A stretch of 6,569 nt of DNA from an uncultured Hungatella sp. GTDB taxonomy: Bacteria; Bacillota; Clostridia; Lachnospirales; Lachnospiraceae. The translations under genes were made by a program, and so were the position numbers. Of this stretch, positions 1 to 5,871 are shown piece after piece (position 1 is the first letter of the stretch; each line of letters starts with the position of its first letter). The notes beneath the pieces are model-generated. The model ran no database searches. It was not told where the DNA came from and saw only the letters and a program-made list of their open reading frames with translations. The DNA is taken from NCBI GenBank assembly GCA_910588505.1, contig CAJUPQ010000121.1:1-6569 (forward strand), read 5' to 3'.

Positions 1-3
1 GGT

Positions 4-705
4 CTATCTCTTGTTTTCGGTTGCTTGCTTCTTTACCGTACATGAGCATTTGCGGATGGCGGTTCGGGCCACATCCATGGCCGCGTTGCCGGCGCCGATG
101 ACGATAACTCTGTCTCCCAGCTGATAGCTGTCCGGGTTGTTGAGATAGTTGATGCCAAAGTGTACGTGGCCCAGGGTCTCGCCTTTGATGTGGAGGGCGT
201 TTGGCTTCCACACGCCGGTTCCCACAAAGATGGCCTTGTACCCGTCCCGAAACAGATCGTCAATGCCAATGGCGCCGCCGATGTGTGTGTTGGGGCGGAA
301 CTTGATGCCTTTTAAGTCCAGATGGCGGTATTTGATGTCGTCAAGGACAGACTTGGGAAGGCGGAACTCAGGGATCCCGTAGCGGAGAACTCCGCCGATC
401 TTGTCTTTTCCTTCAAAAATAGTGACGTCGTAGCCGTATCTTGCCAGGATGATGGCGATGGTGATGCCAGCGGGGCCAGAGCCGATGATAGCGGCTTTGA
501 TGCCATTGGAAGGGTGGGGGCCTTTGGTCATTTTGTTGGCGTAGGTGGTGGAGATGTAGTTTTCAACGGTGGAAAAGTGGACGGGAGCTCCCTTTTTCCC
601 GAGAACGCAGTGGCCCTCGCACTGTTTTTCGTGATCGCATACGAGACTGCAGACCGTGGTGAGCGGGTTGTTTTCAAAAAGTTTCTTTCCCGCTTCTGTG
701 AGCAA
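4..705 (-). pseudogene. GltD-like NAD(P)/FAD oxidoreductase, truncated and probably frameshifted
   Basis: This encodes the front part of a protein in the glutamate synthase small subunit / dihydropyrimidine dehydrogenase-like family, which passes electrons between NAD(P)H, FAD and Fe-S clusters. Seen: four cysteines of an Fe-S motif (C19, C23, C29, C33), an FAD-binding GSGPAG at 75-80, the GGVLRYGIPEFRLPK block at 104-118, and a second dinucleotide fold, VIGAGNAAMD, at 202-211. Family members are usually about 400-480 residues; this frame gives only 233. The only in-frame start is a TTG, and the first Cys cluster that normally precedes this region is missing. After the ARTAIRK block the frame reads an unrelated tail and stops at 4-6, while another minus-strand frame there reads MYGKEASNRKQEID and stays open to the edge, as expected of a real continuation. 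I therefore call it a decayed gene; a sequencing indel could explain the 3' break but not the missing 5' end. Confidence 0.72.
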
Positions 706-780
706 AGGGGGCGGGGGTAGTCGTGATGCCAGTCAGAGAAGGGAAGGATGGCATCACGCCTCCCCTCGCCTTTTGCTCAC
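698..780. repeat. 83-nt imperfect inverted repeat (long hairpin)
   Basis: The outer arms GTGAGCAAA (698-706) and TTTGCTCAC (772-780) pair perfectly, as do the inner arms CGTGATGCC (722-730) and GGCATCACG (750-758). Between them, G-rich 707-721 faces C-rich 759-771 and pairs with a small bulge and a few mismatches or G-U pairs. The loop is 19 nt (731-749). The left arm covers the TTG start of the broken oxidoreductase. No T-run follows on either side, so a simple intrinsic terminator is unlikely. It could be a REP/MITE-like palindromic element or a leader hairpin of the minus-strand gene. Confidence 0.75.
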
Positions 781-783
781 TCA

Positions 784-789
784 ATTATA
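784..789 (-). promoter_or_regulatory. Possible minus-strand -10 box (TATAAT) ahead of the oxidoreductase
   Basis: The minus strand reads a perfect TATAAT here, just outside the outer arm of the inverted repeat. No good -35 hexamer sits 16-18 bp upstream. A transcript from it would begin around 777 and fold the whole hairpin at its 5' end. The evidence is weak and based on one hexamer. Confidence 0.25.
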
Positions 790-896
790 CACCAATATGA
801 CGAATTAAAGTTCCGGTTTACCCAGGTTAGCGCAATCACCCTTGAACGGTTCCGTTTGCTATGCCAACAGGATTTCCCATATTGTCAAACTGCCCA

Positions 897-925
897 ATGA
901 CAAATAAGGAAAGGTGCGCTATAAT
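897..925 (+). promoter_or_regulatory. Sigma-A type promoter of the lipoprotein gene
   Basis: A -35 box ATGACA (897-902, five of six to TTGACA) and a perfect -10 box TATAAT (920-925) are separated by exactly 17 bp. Transcription would start near 932, giving a leader of about 80 nt before the ATG at 1011. Its position also argues against the upstream ATG at 861 being the true start. Confidence 0.7.
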
Positions 926-996
926 AAGCCCAGAACTGCTCTCTTCCGGGTGCGATGTTGGACGGACCGGATTTGAACCCCGCAGTTATATGGTTT

Positions 997-1002
997 GGGA
1001 GG
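997..1002 (+). promoter_or_regulatory. Shine-Dalgarno site deciding the lipoprotein start
   Basis: GGGAGG lies 8 nt before the ATG at 1011, which opens a typical lysine-rich lipoprotein signal peptide. The upstream in-frame ATG at 861 has no such site. Confidence 0.75.
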
Positions 1003-1010
1003 ATAAAATT

Positions 1011-1946
1011 ATGAAAAAACGAATTTACATGATAACAATCCTATTAACAGCCGGACTGTTTGCCGGCTGTGGCAAAGAGGGAACGAAACAGAATGACTTA
1101 AGCATTGAAAGCACAGATTCTCAGGTTAAGGAGCAATCCGGCCTTGTAGACAGAGAGAACAATGATATGGCGTGGAACGATAAACTGGAGATAGATTTCA
1201 CTTGCGACTATTCTGAAGATATCAAGGCGGATGTTGACAATCTGGTGTCAGGTTCACCATCCCTGCAGAAAGAATTGGAGAATATTGAGAAGCTTATACA
1301 AAAGTATACTCCGCTGGCAGAGGCAGCTCAGACCCAGGGAGAAATGAATGTTTCATCTAGATGGTTTTTCGTAATATGGGATACGGAATTAAACAGCCTT
1401 TGGAGCAGATTTAGTGATTTTGCGGATCAGCAGACAAAGGAGAAGATTCTTGCAGAGCAGAGGAACTGGATAGCTATGAAGGAAGAAGTGACATTACTGA
1501 ACATTGGGCCCAGGGAAGAGAACGGAAGCATATATCCTCTCCTTGAGAACACCTTCCTGGAGGAGATTACGAAAAACAGGGCGTATGTTCTTGCAAATGA
1601 GCTGGCCAAGATAAAGGGTGAGTCCTTTGTCATGCCAAAGCGGTCAGCAAAGTACGGCCTGTTTGTAGACAATCAGGAAACCGGCAGCGTATACAGCTTT
1701 CTGATCACCCGGCAGGGCTGGGAAGGAGAAGACGAAGCGGTTATCAACGTTTACACACAGGGGGAAACACAAGGAACCTTTGTTGACAGTGGAAACGGGG
1801 AGCTGGTTTTTACGTCCGATGACGGAAGCGTAAAAGGACTCATCAAAATCAGTGGATGGGATGGCGCAAGCTTCAAGGTTACTGAGACGTCCGGGGAGAC
1901 TGTTTTCGCTGTGGGAGAAGAAGTGAAATTTCCTTTTGTGTTTTGA
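1011..1946 (+). CDS. Lipoprotein with an LprI/DUF1311-like domain
   Basis: A 311-residue exported lipoprotein. Seen: an MKKR start, a hydrophobic segment at about 5-16 and the lipobox LFAGC with C20 as the lipidated cysteine, so the mature protein should be anchored on the outer face of the membrane. A Ser/Glu/Gln-rich linker follows. Residues about 85-198 fit the LprI-like (DUF1311) fold: the conserved AEQRNWIAMKEE block (148-159), GSIYPLL (172-178) and the closing LEEITKNRAYVLAN (183-196). The usual family cysteines are absent, since the mature part has only C20 and C65. Residues about 205-311 form a separate, probably beta-rich domain (GLFVDNQ, VFTSDDGSVKG, SGWDGASFKV) that I cannot name. 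LprI of Mycobacterium inhibits lysozyme; whether this one does is unknown. It is transcribed alone from 897-925 and is more A/T-rich than the PTS genes, which may mean a separate origin. Confidence 0.82.
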   Translation: MKKRIYMITILLTAGLFAGCGKEGTKQNDLSIESTDSQVKEQSGLVDRENNDMAWNDKLEIDFTCDYSEDIKADVDNLVSGSPSLQKELENIEKLIQKYTPLAEAAQTQGEMNVSSRWFFVIWDTELNSLWSRFSDFADQQTKEKILAEQRNWIAMKEEVTLLNIGPREENGSIYPLLENTFLEEITKNRAYVLANELAKIKGESFVMPKRSAKYGLFVDNQETGSVYSFLITRQGWEGEDEAVINVYTQGETQGTFVDSGNGELVFTSDDGSVKGLIKISGWDGASFKVTETSGETVFAVGEEVKFPFVF

Positions 1947-2015
1947 CAGATAAGTATTTTTCGATGGGCAGATTGCATGGATCGCTTAAAGGAATGATAT
2001 AAAAATACGCAACAT

Positions 2016-2039
2016 GGCACCACTATGCCTCCGCTTTTT
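2016..2039 (+). terminator. Weak terminator candidate after the lipoprotein gene
   Basis: A 4-bp stem GGCA/TGCC (2016-2019, 2026-2029) with a 6-nt loop is followed after five bases by TTTTT (2035-2039). The stem is short and the T-run is displaced, so this is marginal. It is the only terminator-like structure I find between the convergent lipoprotein and AraC genes. Confidence 0.15.
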
Positions 2040-2136
2040 CCTTTGTGCTTTCGAAATCTGCCATATTTCCCGCCGTCTGATTGCTGTTATGGGTGCTTGT
2101 ACAGCTTGCCTGATAAGATAGTGAACCCCCAATACT

Positions 2137-3330
2137 CTACAACCCCATCTTTTCCCGATATCTGCTGGGAGTCTCCCCATACGCTTTTTTAAATAGTTTC
2201 ACAAAATAGTTGGAATCCAGAATCCCCACCTGCTCGCTGACCTGGTGGATAGAGAGCCGGGTGTTGGCCAGTCTCCAGGCGGCCTGTTTCATCCTTGTCT
2301 TGGCGAGATAGGCTGTGGGAGTCAGGCCGGTTTCTGCACGGAAACGGCTGGTTAAGTAGTTTGGGGAGACATCCAGTTCCCTGGCCAGACCAGCTATGGT
2401 GATGTGTTGGGAGTAATGGCGCTCCAGGTGGTAGACGGCACTTAGGATAAGACCACTGCAGCCTTTGGTTCTGTGGTCGTAGATGATCTGGCAATACTCA
2501 CCGATGAGCCGCTCATGCTCTTTATTGATCTCTTCGATAGTGGAAGCGTTTCTTATGATGGCGGCGCTTTCGCCGGAGATCTTGTCATTTAAAACCGCCG
2601 GGATACCGGCTTTCATGGCCGCTATCCGTATGACGGTTCTGGTGATGGCGGCTGAGATTCTGGCGTTTTGTATCGTATATCCGATATTGTTCGGATTTCT
2701 TGTATATGCCACGTAATTGTGAAGATCCCGCCAGTTGGCGATGGCGGCAAAACGGTTTCCCCGGGAGATATTTTCCATGAGGCGCTGCTCAGCGGCATAG
2801 CGTTCTTCCACCAGCCGGGCGTAGGGACGGTAAATATTCTGAGGCTCGGTATCCTGTGCCCGGGAATTCTGACAGTCTAAATCCCGGACCTCCCAGTCGT
2901 CGCAGGTCACACCCAGATTTTTTAACAGGCACCGCGTCAGATGGAGAACCCTCCTGTCTTCTATGACGGGAAAGGGGCTGCGGTATGCCAGGTAGTCGTT
3001 GATTGGAAGACCCAGAGAGCCCAGCCTGCGAAACAGGAGGCGGCAGTCGGAAACGGTGAGAAGTTCTGTACAAAAAGGGCCCAGGGCCAGGGGAACCTGG
3101 CGGGCCTTGGTGAAGAAAAAATGGATCCCCAGAGGGTCTGTGAGATGGACGATCTGGCCGTGAGACAGGTGGTCCAGAAAATATTCCAGAGTTTCGGGGT
3201 TCAAGTAATTCTGAACCGGGTGGAACCGGAAGACAGCGCAGAACAGAGCCTGCTGCCCGGAGCCGGACAGGGCGGTGGCGGGAATCTGGGTGAGATCATG
3301 GAAAAAAGAGCAGGCTTCGGGGAGCGTCAT
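2137..3330 (-). CDS. AraC-family transcriptional regulator
   Basis: A 397-residue DNA-binding regulator. The C-terminal AraC domain (about 290-397) has two helix-turn-helix units: ITIAGLARELDVSPNYLTSR (310-329) and, from about 359, LSIHQVSEQVGILDSNYF leading to the family signature FKKAYGETPSRYR (380-392). Before it, a helical segment (about 200-265, around NPNNIGYTIQNARISAAI and KISGES) resembles the linker of many Firmicute AraC regulators of the YesN-like group. The N-terminal 180 residues are probably the effector domain and match no ligand family I recognise. I chose the ATG at 3328-3330 because AGGAGG sits 7 nt upstream; the longer frame from 3399 has no ribosome binding site. It is divergent from the PTS regulator, so it probably controls its own promoter and the PTS genes (inference). 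Confidence 0.88.
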   Translation of the reverse strand: MTLPEACSFFHDLTQIPATALSGSGQQALFCAVFRFHPVQNYLNPETLEYFLDHLSHGQIVHLTDPLGIHFFFTKARQVPLALGPFCTELLTVSDCRLLFRRLGSLGLPINDYLAYRSPFPVIEDRRVLHLTRCLLKNLGVTCDDWEVRDLDCQNSRAQDTEPQNIYRPYARLVEERYAAEQRLMENISRGNRFAAIANWRDLHNYVAYTRNPNNIGYTIQNARISAAITRTVIRIAAMKAGIPAVLNDKISGESAAIIRNASTIEEINKEHERLIGEYCQIIYDHRTKGCSGLILSAVYHLERHYSQHITIAGLARELDVSPNYLTSRFRAETGLTPTAYLAKTRMKQAAWRLANTRLSIHQVSEQVGILDSNYFVKLFKKAYGETPSRYREKMGL

Positions 3331-3337
3331 GGGAGGT

Positions 3338-3343
3338 CCTCCT
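3338..3343 (-). promoter_or_regulatory. Shine-Dalgarno site of the AraC gene
   Basis: AGGAGG on the minus strand, 7 nt before the ATG at 3330, decides the start. The sequence between it and the ATG contains CCTCC, so 3332-3342 is an 11-bp near-perfect palindrome (GGAGG-T-CCTCC). The messenger thus carries an anti-SD-like match right beside its own SD. Confidence 0.75.
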
Positions 3344-3407
3344 TTGTTTGGTTTATCGGTAAGGGTTTGGATGGTCGGGATTTTGCGTTCATTTTCCATA
3401 AAAAACG

Positions 3408-3441
3408 TAGAATTATTCTAATTTACATGGTTTTATTCTAA
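3408..3441. promoter_or_regulatory. Operator-like repeats in the divergent AraC/PTS-regulator region
   Basis: TTATTCTAA occurs at 3413-3421 and again at 3433-3441, exactly 20 bp apart, about two helical turns. The first copy is half of a perfect 13-bp palindrome, TAGAAT-T-ATTCTA (3408-3420). Direct repeats spaced by whole turns are typical of AraC-family binding sites. On the minus strand each copy reads TAGAAT, a possible -10 box for the AraC gene without a good -35, as seen in activator-dependent or autoregulated promoters. Confidence 0.5.
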
Positions 3442-3467
3442 CAGAAAATGACAGTTTTTGCTATAGT
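3438..3467 (+). promoter_or_regulatory. Possible promoter of the PTS regulator gene
   Basis: A -10-like TATAGT (3462-3467) lies 18 bp after CTAACA (3438-3443, four of six to the -35 consensus). The -35 overlaps the second TTATTCTAA repeat, so a protein bound there would affect this promoter directly. The match is modest. Confidence 0.3.
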
Positions 3468-3496
3468 TATGATGAAAATGTTTTATGGCAGTCTAT

Positions 3497-3503
3497 GAGG
3501 TGA
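3497..3503 (+). promoter_or_regulatory. Shine-Dalgarno site deciding the PTS regulator start
   Basis: GAGGTGA extends the SD match beyond the core and stands 5 nt (8 nt from GAGG) before the ATG at 3509. The alternative in-frame ATG at 3485 is preceded only by A/T-rich sequence without an SD. Confidence 0.65.
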
Positions 3504-3508
3504 GAGCG

Positions 3509-5401
3509 ATGGGAGACGGGAAGATCCTGGTTTTGCGGTGTCTGATGGAGGAGGAATTTAAGACGGCCGGGGAGCTATCCAGGCTGTGGGGGATCAGTGA
3601 GAAGACCGTGAGAGTCCGGCTGAAGGAGATGAAGGGGGAGATCGAGAGCCACGGAGGGCGGCTGATCTCGAAAAAGGGGAAGGGATTTCGGATCCAGGAG
3701 GAGGAGCGGGAAAGGTTTGAACAGTGGCTGAACGGTGTGAGAGCGGAAGAAGGGGCAGGAATTCCTGACACTCCGGCGGGGCGGATCGAGTATCTTCTGG
3801 CCATGCTCTTAAACCGGGAAGAATATATTAAGTTTGACGATATCTGCCAGTTTCTGTACATATCCAGAAGTACCTTGTCAGGGGAGATGAGGCAGGTGGA
3901 GGAGCGGCTTGGGAAATTTCACATTGATCTTGAAAGAAAGCCGGCCTACGGAATCCGGATACGGGGCAATGAGTTTGATATTCGCAGGTGTCTCATGGAG
4001 AACCGGAAGCGGGTGGAGGATCAGTACACGAAGCGGGAGAGAAAGCGCGGGATCAAGGACCAGGATATGGCCCGCTTTCTGCTGGAACAGATGAAAAAGG
4101 AGCAGATTCGCTTTTCAGAGACGTCTTTTGAGAGCATCCTGGAGTATATCCATGTGGCAACAGGGCGTATGGAGAGAGGGTTTACGATCCGAAAGCTGCC
4201 AAAATGTCATGGAGACCTGGAACTGGAGGAGCAGCGTCTGGCGGTTCGGATCATGGAACGGATTCATGGGGAGAGGGGAGCTGTGGCAGAGGAGGCGGAG
4301 ACCTGGTATCTGGGGATCTTTCTGGCAGGGAAGCGGATCCATGGTTCGGAGAAGGGCAATTTTGTCATCTCAGAGCGTATCGACTCCATGGTGATGGACA
4401 TGCTGGAATCGGTGTATGAGGCGTTTCACATGGATTTTCGGGATCATTTGAGCCTGAGGATGATGCTGAACAAACACCTGGTATCTCTGGATATCCGCAT
4501 GAGATACGGGATACAGATCGACAATCCCCTTCTGACAGGGATCCGGCAGAAGTATCTTCTGGCCTACTCTGTGGCTGTCCAGGGAGGAGGCGCGCTTAAG
4601 AAGTATTACGGAAGGGAGATTCCGGAGGAGGAAGTAGGATTTCTCGCCTTTCTGTTTGCCCTGGCTTTGGAGGAACGGGAGAGCCGGATTGAGAAGAAAA
4701 ATATGCTTCTGGTGTGCGCCAGTGGCCGGGCCAGTTCTCAGATGCTTCTCTATCAGCTGAAAAAGGAGTTCAAAGATTATCTTGACCAGGTGTTTGTGTG
4801 CAATGTGTACGAGCTGGAGGATTTTGATCTGACGGGTGTGGACTATATCTTTGCCACGGTTCCCATCTATCGGGAGGTGAAGGTTCCGGTCATCGAGATT
4901 CATGATTTTCTGGAATACGGGGATTTTCTGGCGGCCAGAAAGACTTTGGAGGGCGGGGATAGGCAGTTTCTTTTGGAATTTTACCGGAGGGAGTTTTTCT
5001 TTTCCCATGTGAAAGGCGGTAGCAGGGAGGAGGTTATCCGGGAGATGTGCCGGGGAATCCGGACATATTATCCTCTGCCTGGGGGATTTGCCGATTCTGT
5101 CCTGGAGAGGGAGGAGCTGGGCGCCACAGATTACGGGAACCTGGTGGCCATTCCCCATCCGGCCAGAGTCATGGTAGAGCGAAATATCGTGGCCGTGGGG
5201 ATTTTGGAGGAGCCGGTAAGGTGGAGCAGAAATCAGGTGCAGCTGGTGGTCCTGGTGGCGCTTACGGACAGCATGGAGGAGAAGGTACAGAAGTTTTATG
5301 AGATCACCTCCCGGGTGCTGCTGTCACCGGACAAGGTGGGGGAGATCATCAGGAGCAGACGGTATGAGACCCTTCTCAAGGTGTTTTTTGAGACAGAGTG
5401 A
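3509..5401 (+). CDS. MtlR/LicR-type PTS-regulated transcriptional activator (BglG family, PRD)
   Basis: A 630-residue multi-domain activator whose activity is set by PTS phosphorylation. Domains in order: N-terminal HTH (about 19-62, AGELSRLWGISEKTVRVRL), second Mga-like HTH (about 91-162, with YISRSTLSGEMRQVEERL), PRD1 (about 197-282), PRD2 (about 288-392), a galactitol-type EIIB-like domain (about 398-477; Cys403 in VCASGRASS) and a mannitol/fructose-type EIIA domain (about 484-628; active-site His550 in LVAIPHP). The first PRD histidines are present: His215 (YIHVATG) and His323 (NKHLVSLDIR). The second ones look replaced, by Phe271 (YLGIFLAGK) in PRD1 and Leu382 (FLAFLFALALEER) in PRD2, so control by HPr and EIIB may differ from MtlR. 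The start at 3509 follows the SD; 3485 would add 8 residues. The gene is followed by EIIA, EIIB and EIIC, the usual place for a local activator of that PTS. The likely target is the promoter before EIIA. Confidence 0.93.
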   Translation: MGDGKILVLRCLMEEEFKTAGELSRLWGISEKTVRVRLKEMKGEIESHGGRLISKKGKGFRIQEEERERFEQWLNGVRAEEGAGIPDTPAGRIEYLLAMLLNREEYIKFDDICQFLYISRSTLSGEMRQVEERLGKFHIDLERKPAYGIRIRGNEFDIRRCLMENRKRVEDQYTKRERKRGIKDQDMARFLLEQMKKEQIRFSETSFESILEYIHVATGRMERGFTIRKLPKCHGDLELEEQRLAVRIMERIHGERGAVAEEAETWYLGIFLAGKRIHGSEKGNFVISERIDSMVMDMLESVYEAFHMDFRDHLSLRMMLNKHLVSLDIRMRYGIQIDNPLLTGIRQKYLLAYSVAVQGGGALKKYYGREIPEEEVGFLAFLFALALEERESRIEKKNMLLVCASGRASSQMLLYQLKKEFKDYLDQVFVCNVYELEDFDLTGVDYIFATVPIYREVKVPVIEIHDFLEYGDFLAARKTLEGGDRQFLLEFYRREFFFSHVKGGSREEVIREMCRGIRTYYPLPGGFADSVLEREELGATDYGNLVAIPHPARVMVERNIVAVGILEEPVRWSRNQVQLVVLVALTDSMEEKVQKFYEITSRVLLSPDKVGEIIRSRRYETLLKVFFETE

Positions 5402-5436
5402 AGACCCTTCTTTGCCTGGCCCGGACAGACACAAAT

Positions 5437-5509
5437 TTACCGGAAGCGCAGCGGTAATAACCTCAATGGAGGTGGCCGGGGGATTTTGGTAGAATAGAGG
5501 TACGGTAAT
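5437..5509. promoter_or_regulatory. CGGTAA half-sites around the PTS operon promoter
   Basis: An inverted repeat TTACCG (5437-5442) / CGGTAA (5452-5457) with a 9-bp spacer lies upstream of the promoter. The same half-site, CGGTAAT, returns at 5503-5509, near the expected transcription start, 51 bp downstream of its first copy. A second small inverted repeat ACCTC/GAGGT (5460-5464, 5469-5473) covers the -35 position. This layout suits an operator/activator region; which of the two regulators binds is unknown. Confidence 0.45.
5487..5495 (+). promoter_or_regulatory. Extended -10 promoter of the PTS operon
   Basis: TGG-TAGAAT gives an extended -10 (TGn plus five of six of TATAAT). No good -35 is seen at 16-18 bp, as expected for an activator-dependent promoter. 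The start point would be near 5502, leaving a leader of about 50 nt before EIIA. No terminator separates it from the regulator gene, so read-through is also possible. Confidence 0.5.
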
Positions 5510-5553
5510 TCTTTAAGGCTTTGAATCAGAGAGGAAAGTGAGGGAAAAGGGCT

Positions 5554-5871
5554 ATGAGTGAAGAGGAGAAAAAGATTCTCCAGCTGGTGATTCAGGGAGG
5601 CGACGCCAGATGCGCGGCTATGGAGGCCATTGAGGCGGCCAGAGCCGGAAAATTTGCCCAGGCGGCGGTTTTTTTAGAGCAGAGCAGCCGGACTCTGGCC
5701 CTGGCCCACAGCGCCCAGACCGACATGCTCCAGGAGGAGCTGAATCGGGAGCAGGGGGGCGTGACTCTTCTCATGGTTCACGCCCAGGACCATCTCATGA
5801 GCGCCATCACAGTCCGGGACCTGGCCAGGGAGATCGTGGAATTGTACAGAAGGGAGGAGAGGGTAAGATGA
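5554..5871 (+). CDS. PTS lactose/cellobiose-family EIIA component
   Basis: A 105-residue cytoplasmic phosphocarrier that takes phosphate from HPr and passes it to EIIB. Seen: the N-terminal GGDARCAAMEAIEAARAGKF block (15-34) and LAHSAQTDMLQEE (50-62), both characteristic of the all-helical Lac family, then the active-site stretch MVHAQDHLM (74-82). By analogy with lactococcal EIIA-Lac, His76 is phosphorylated, Asp79 is the metal-site residue of the trimer and His80 assists. The length is normal for the family. Purine-rich AGGGAAAAGGG precedes the ATG as ribosome binding site. Its stop overlaps the EIIB start (ATGA at 5868-5871), so the genes are translationally coupled. The substrate (cellobiose, lactose, chitobiose or another) cannot be read from EIIA. 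Confidence 0.95.
   Translation: MSEEEKKILQLVIQGGDARCAAMEAIEAARAGKFAQAAVFLEQSSRTLALAHSAQTDMLQEELNREQGGVTLLMVHAQDHLMSAITVRDLAREIVELYRREERVR

Larger units (their letters stand above)
706..1010. other. Non-coding stretch between the broken oxidoreductase and the lipoprotein gene
   Basis: This 305-nt stretch holds most of the inverted repeat (to 780), a lone minus-strand TATAAT (784-789), the plus-strand lipoprotein promoter (897-925) and its roughly 80-nt leader. The plus-strand frame of the lipoprotein is open back to an ATG at 861, but the promoter lies inside that extension, so I treat it as untranslated. A tRNA T-arm-like string occurs at 967-982 on the minus strand but does not fold properly. 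I see nothing else. Confidence 0.6.

Noticed and set aside
967..982. tRNA T-arm-like string on the minus strand (GGGGTTCAAATCCGG)
   Set aside because: Only two of five T-stem pairs form, no acceptor, anticodon or D arm is found around it, and no CCA end follows. Probably chance; not called as a tRNA or attachment site.
861..1010. 50-residue N-terminal extension of the lipoprotein frame from the ATG at 861
   Set aside because: It has no ribosome binding site, it contains the promoter at 897-925, and it would bury the lipoprotein signal peptide.
1947..2136. Possible insertion-sequence remnant in the convergent gap (string TGAACCCCCAAT near 2121 and basic-looking minus-strand frame)
   Set aside because: No matching terminal repeat, target duplication or transposase motif could be found.
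3331..3399. 23-residue N-terminal extension of the AraC frame from 3399
   Set aside because: No SD precedes the ATG at 3399, whereas the ATG at 3330 has a perfect AGGAGG at 7 nt.
2941..3441. Open frame (166 codons) on the plus strand across the AraC 5' end
   Set aside because: Antisense to the AraC coding region, with no RBS and no recognisable domain.
4370..5158. Long open frame (262 codons) on the minus strand within the PTS regulator
   Set aside because: It lies antisense to a clearly conserved PRD/EIIB/EIIA coding region and its translation shows no recognisable domain. It is a shadow frame.
5402..5553. Catabolite-responsive element (cre) before the PTS operon
   Set aside because: I looked for the TGNAANCGNTNNCA pattern in this gap and in the divergent region and found no acceptable match.
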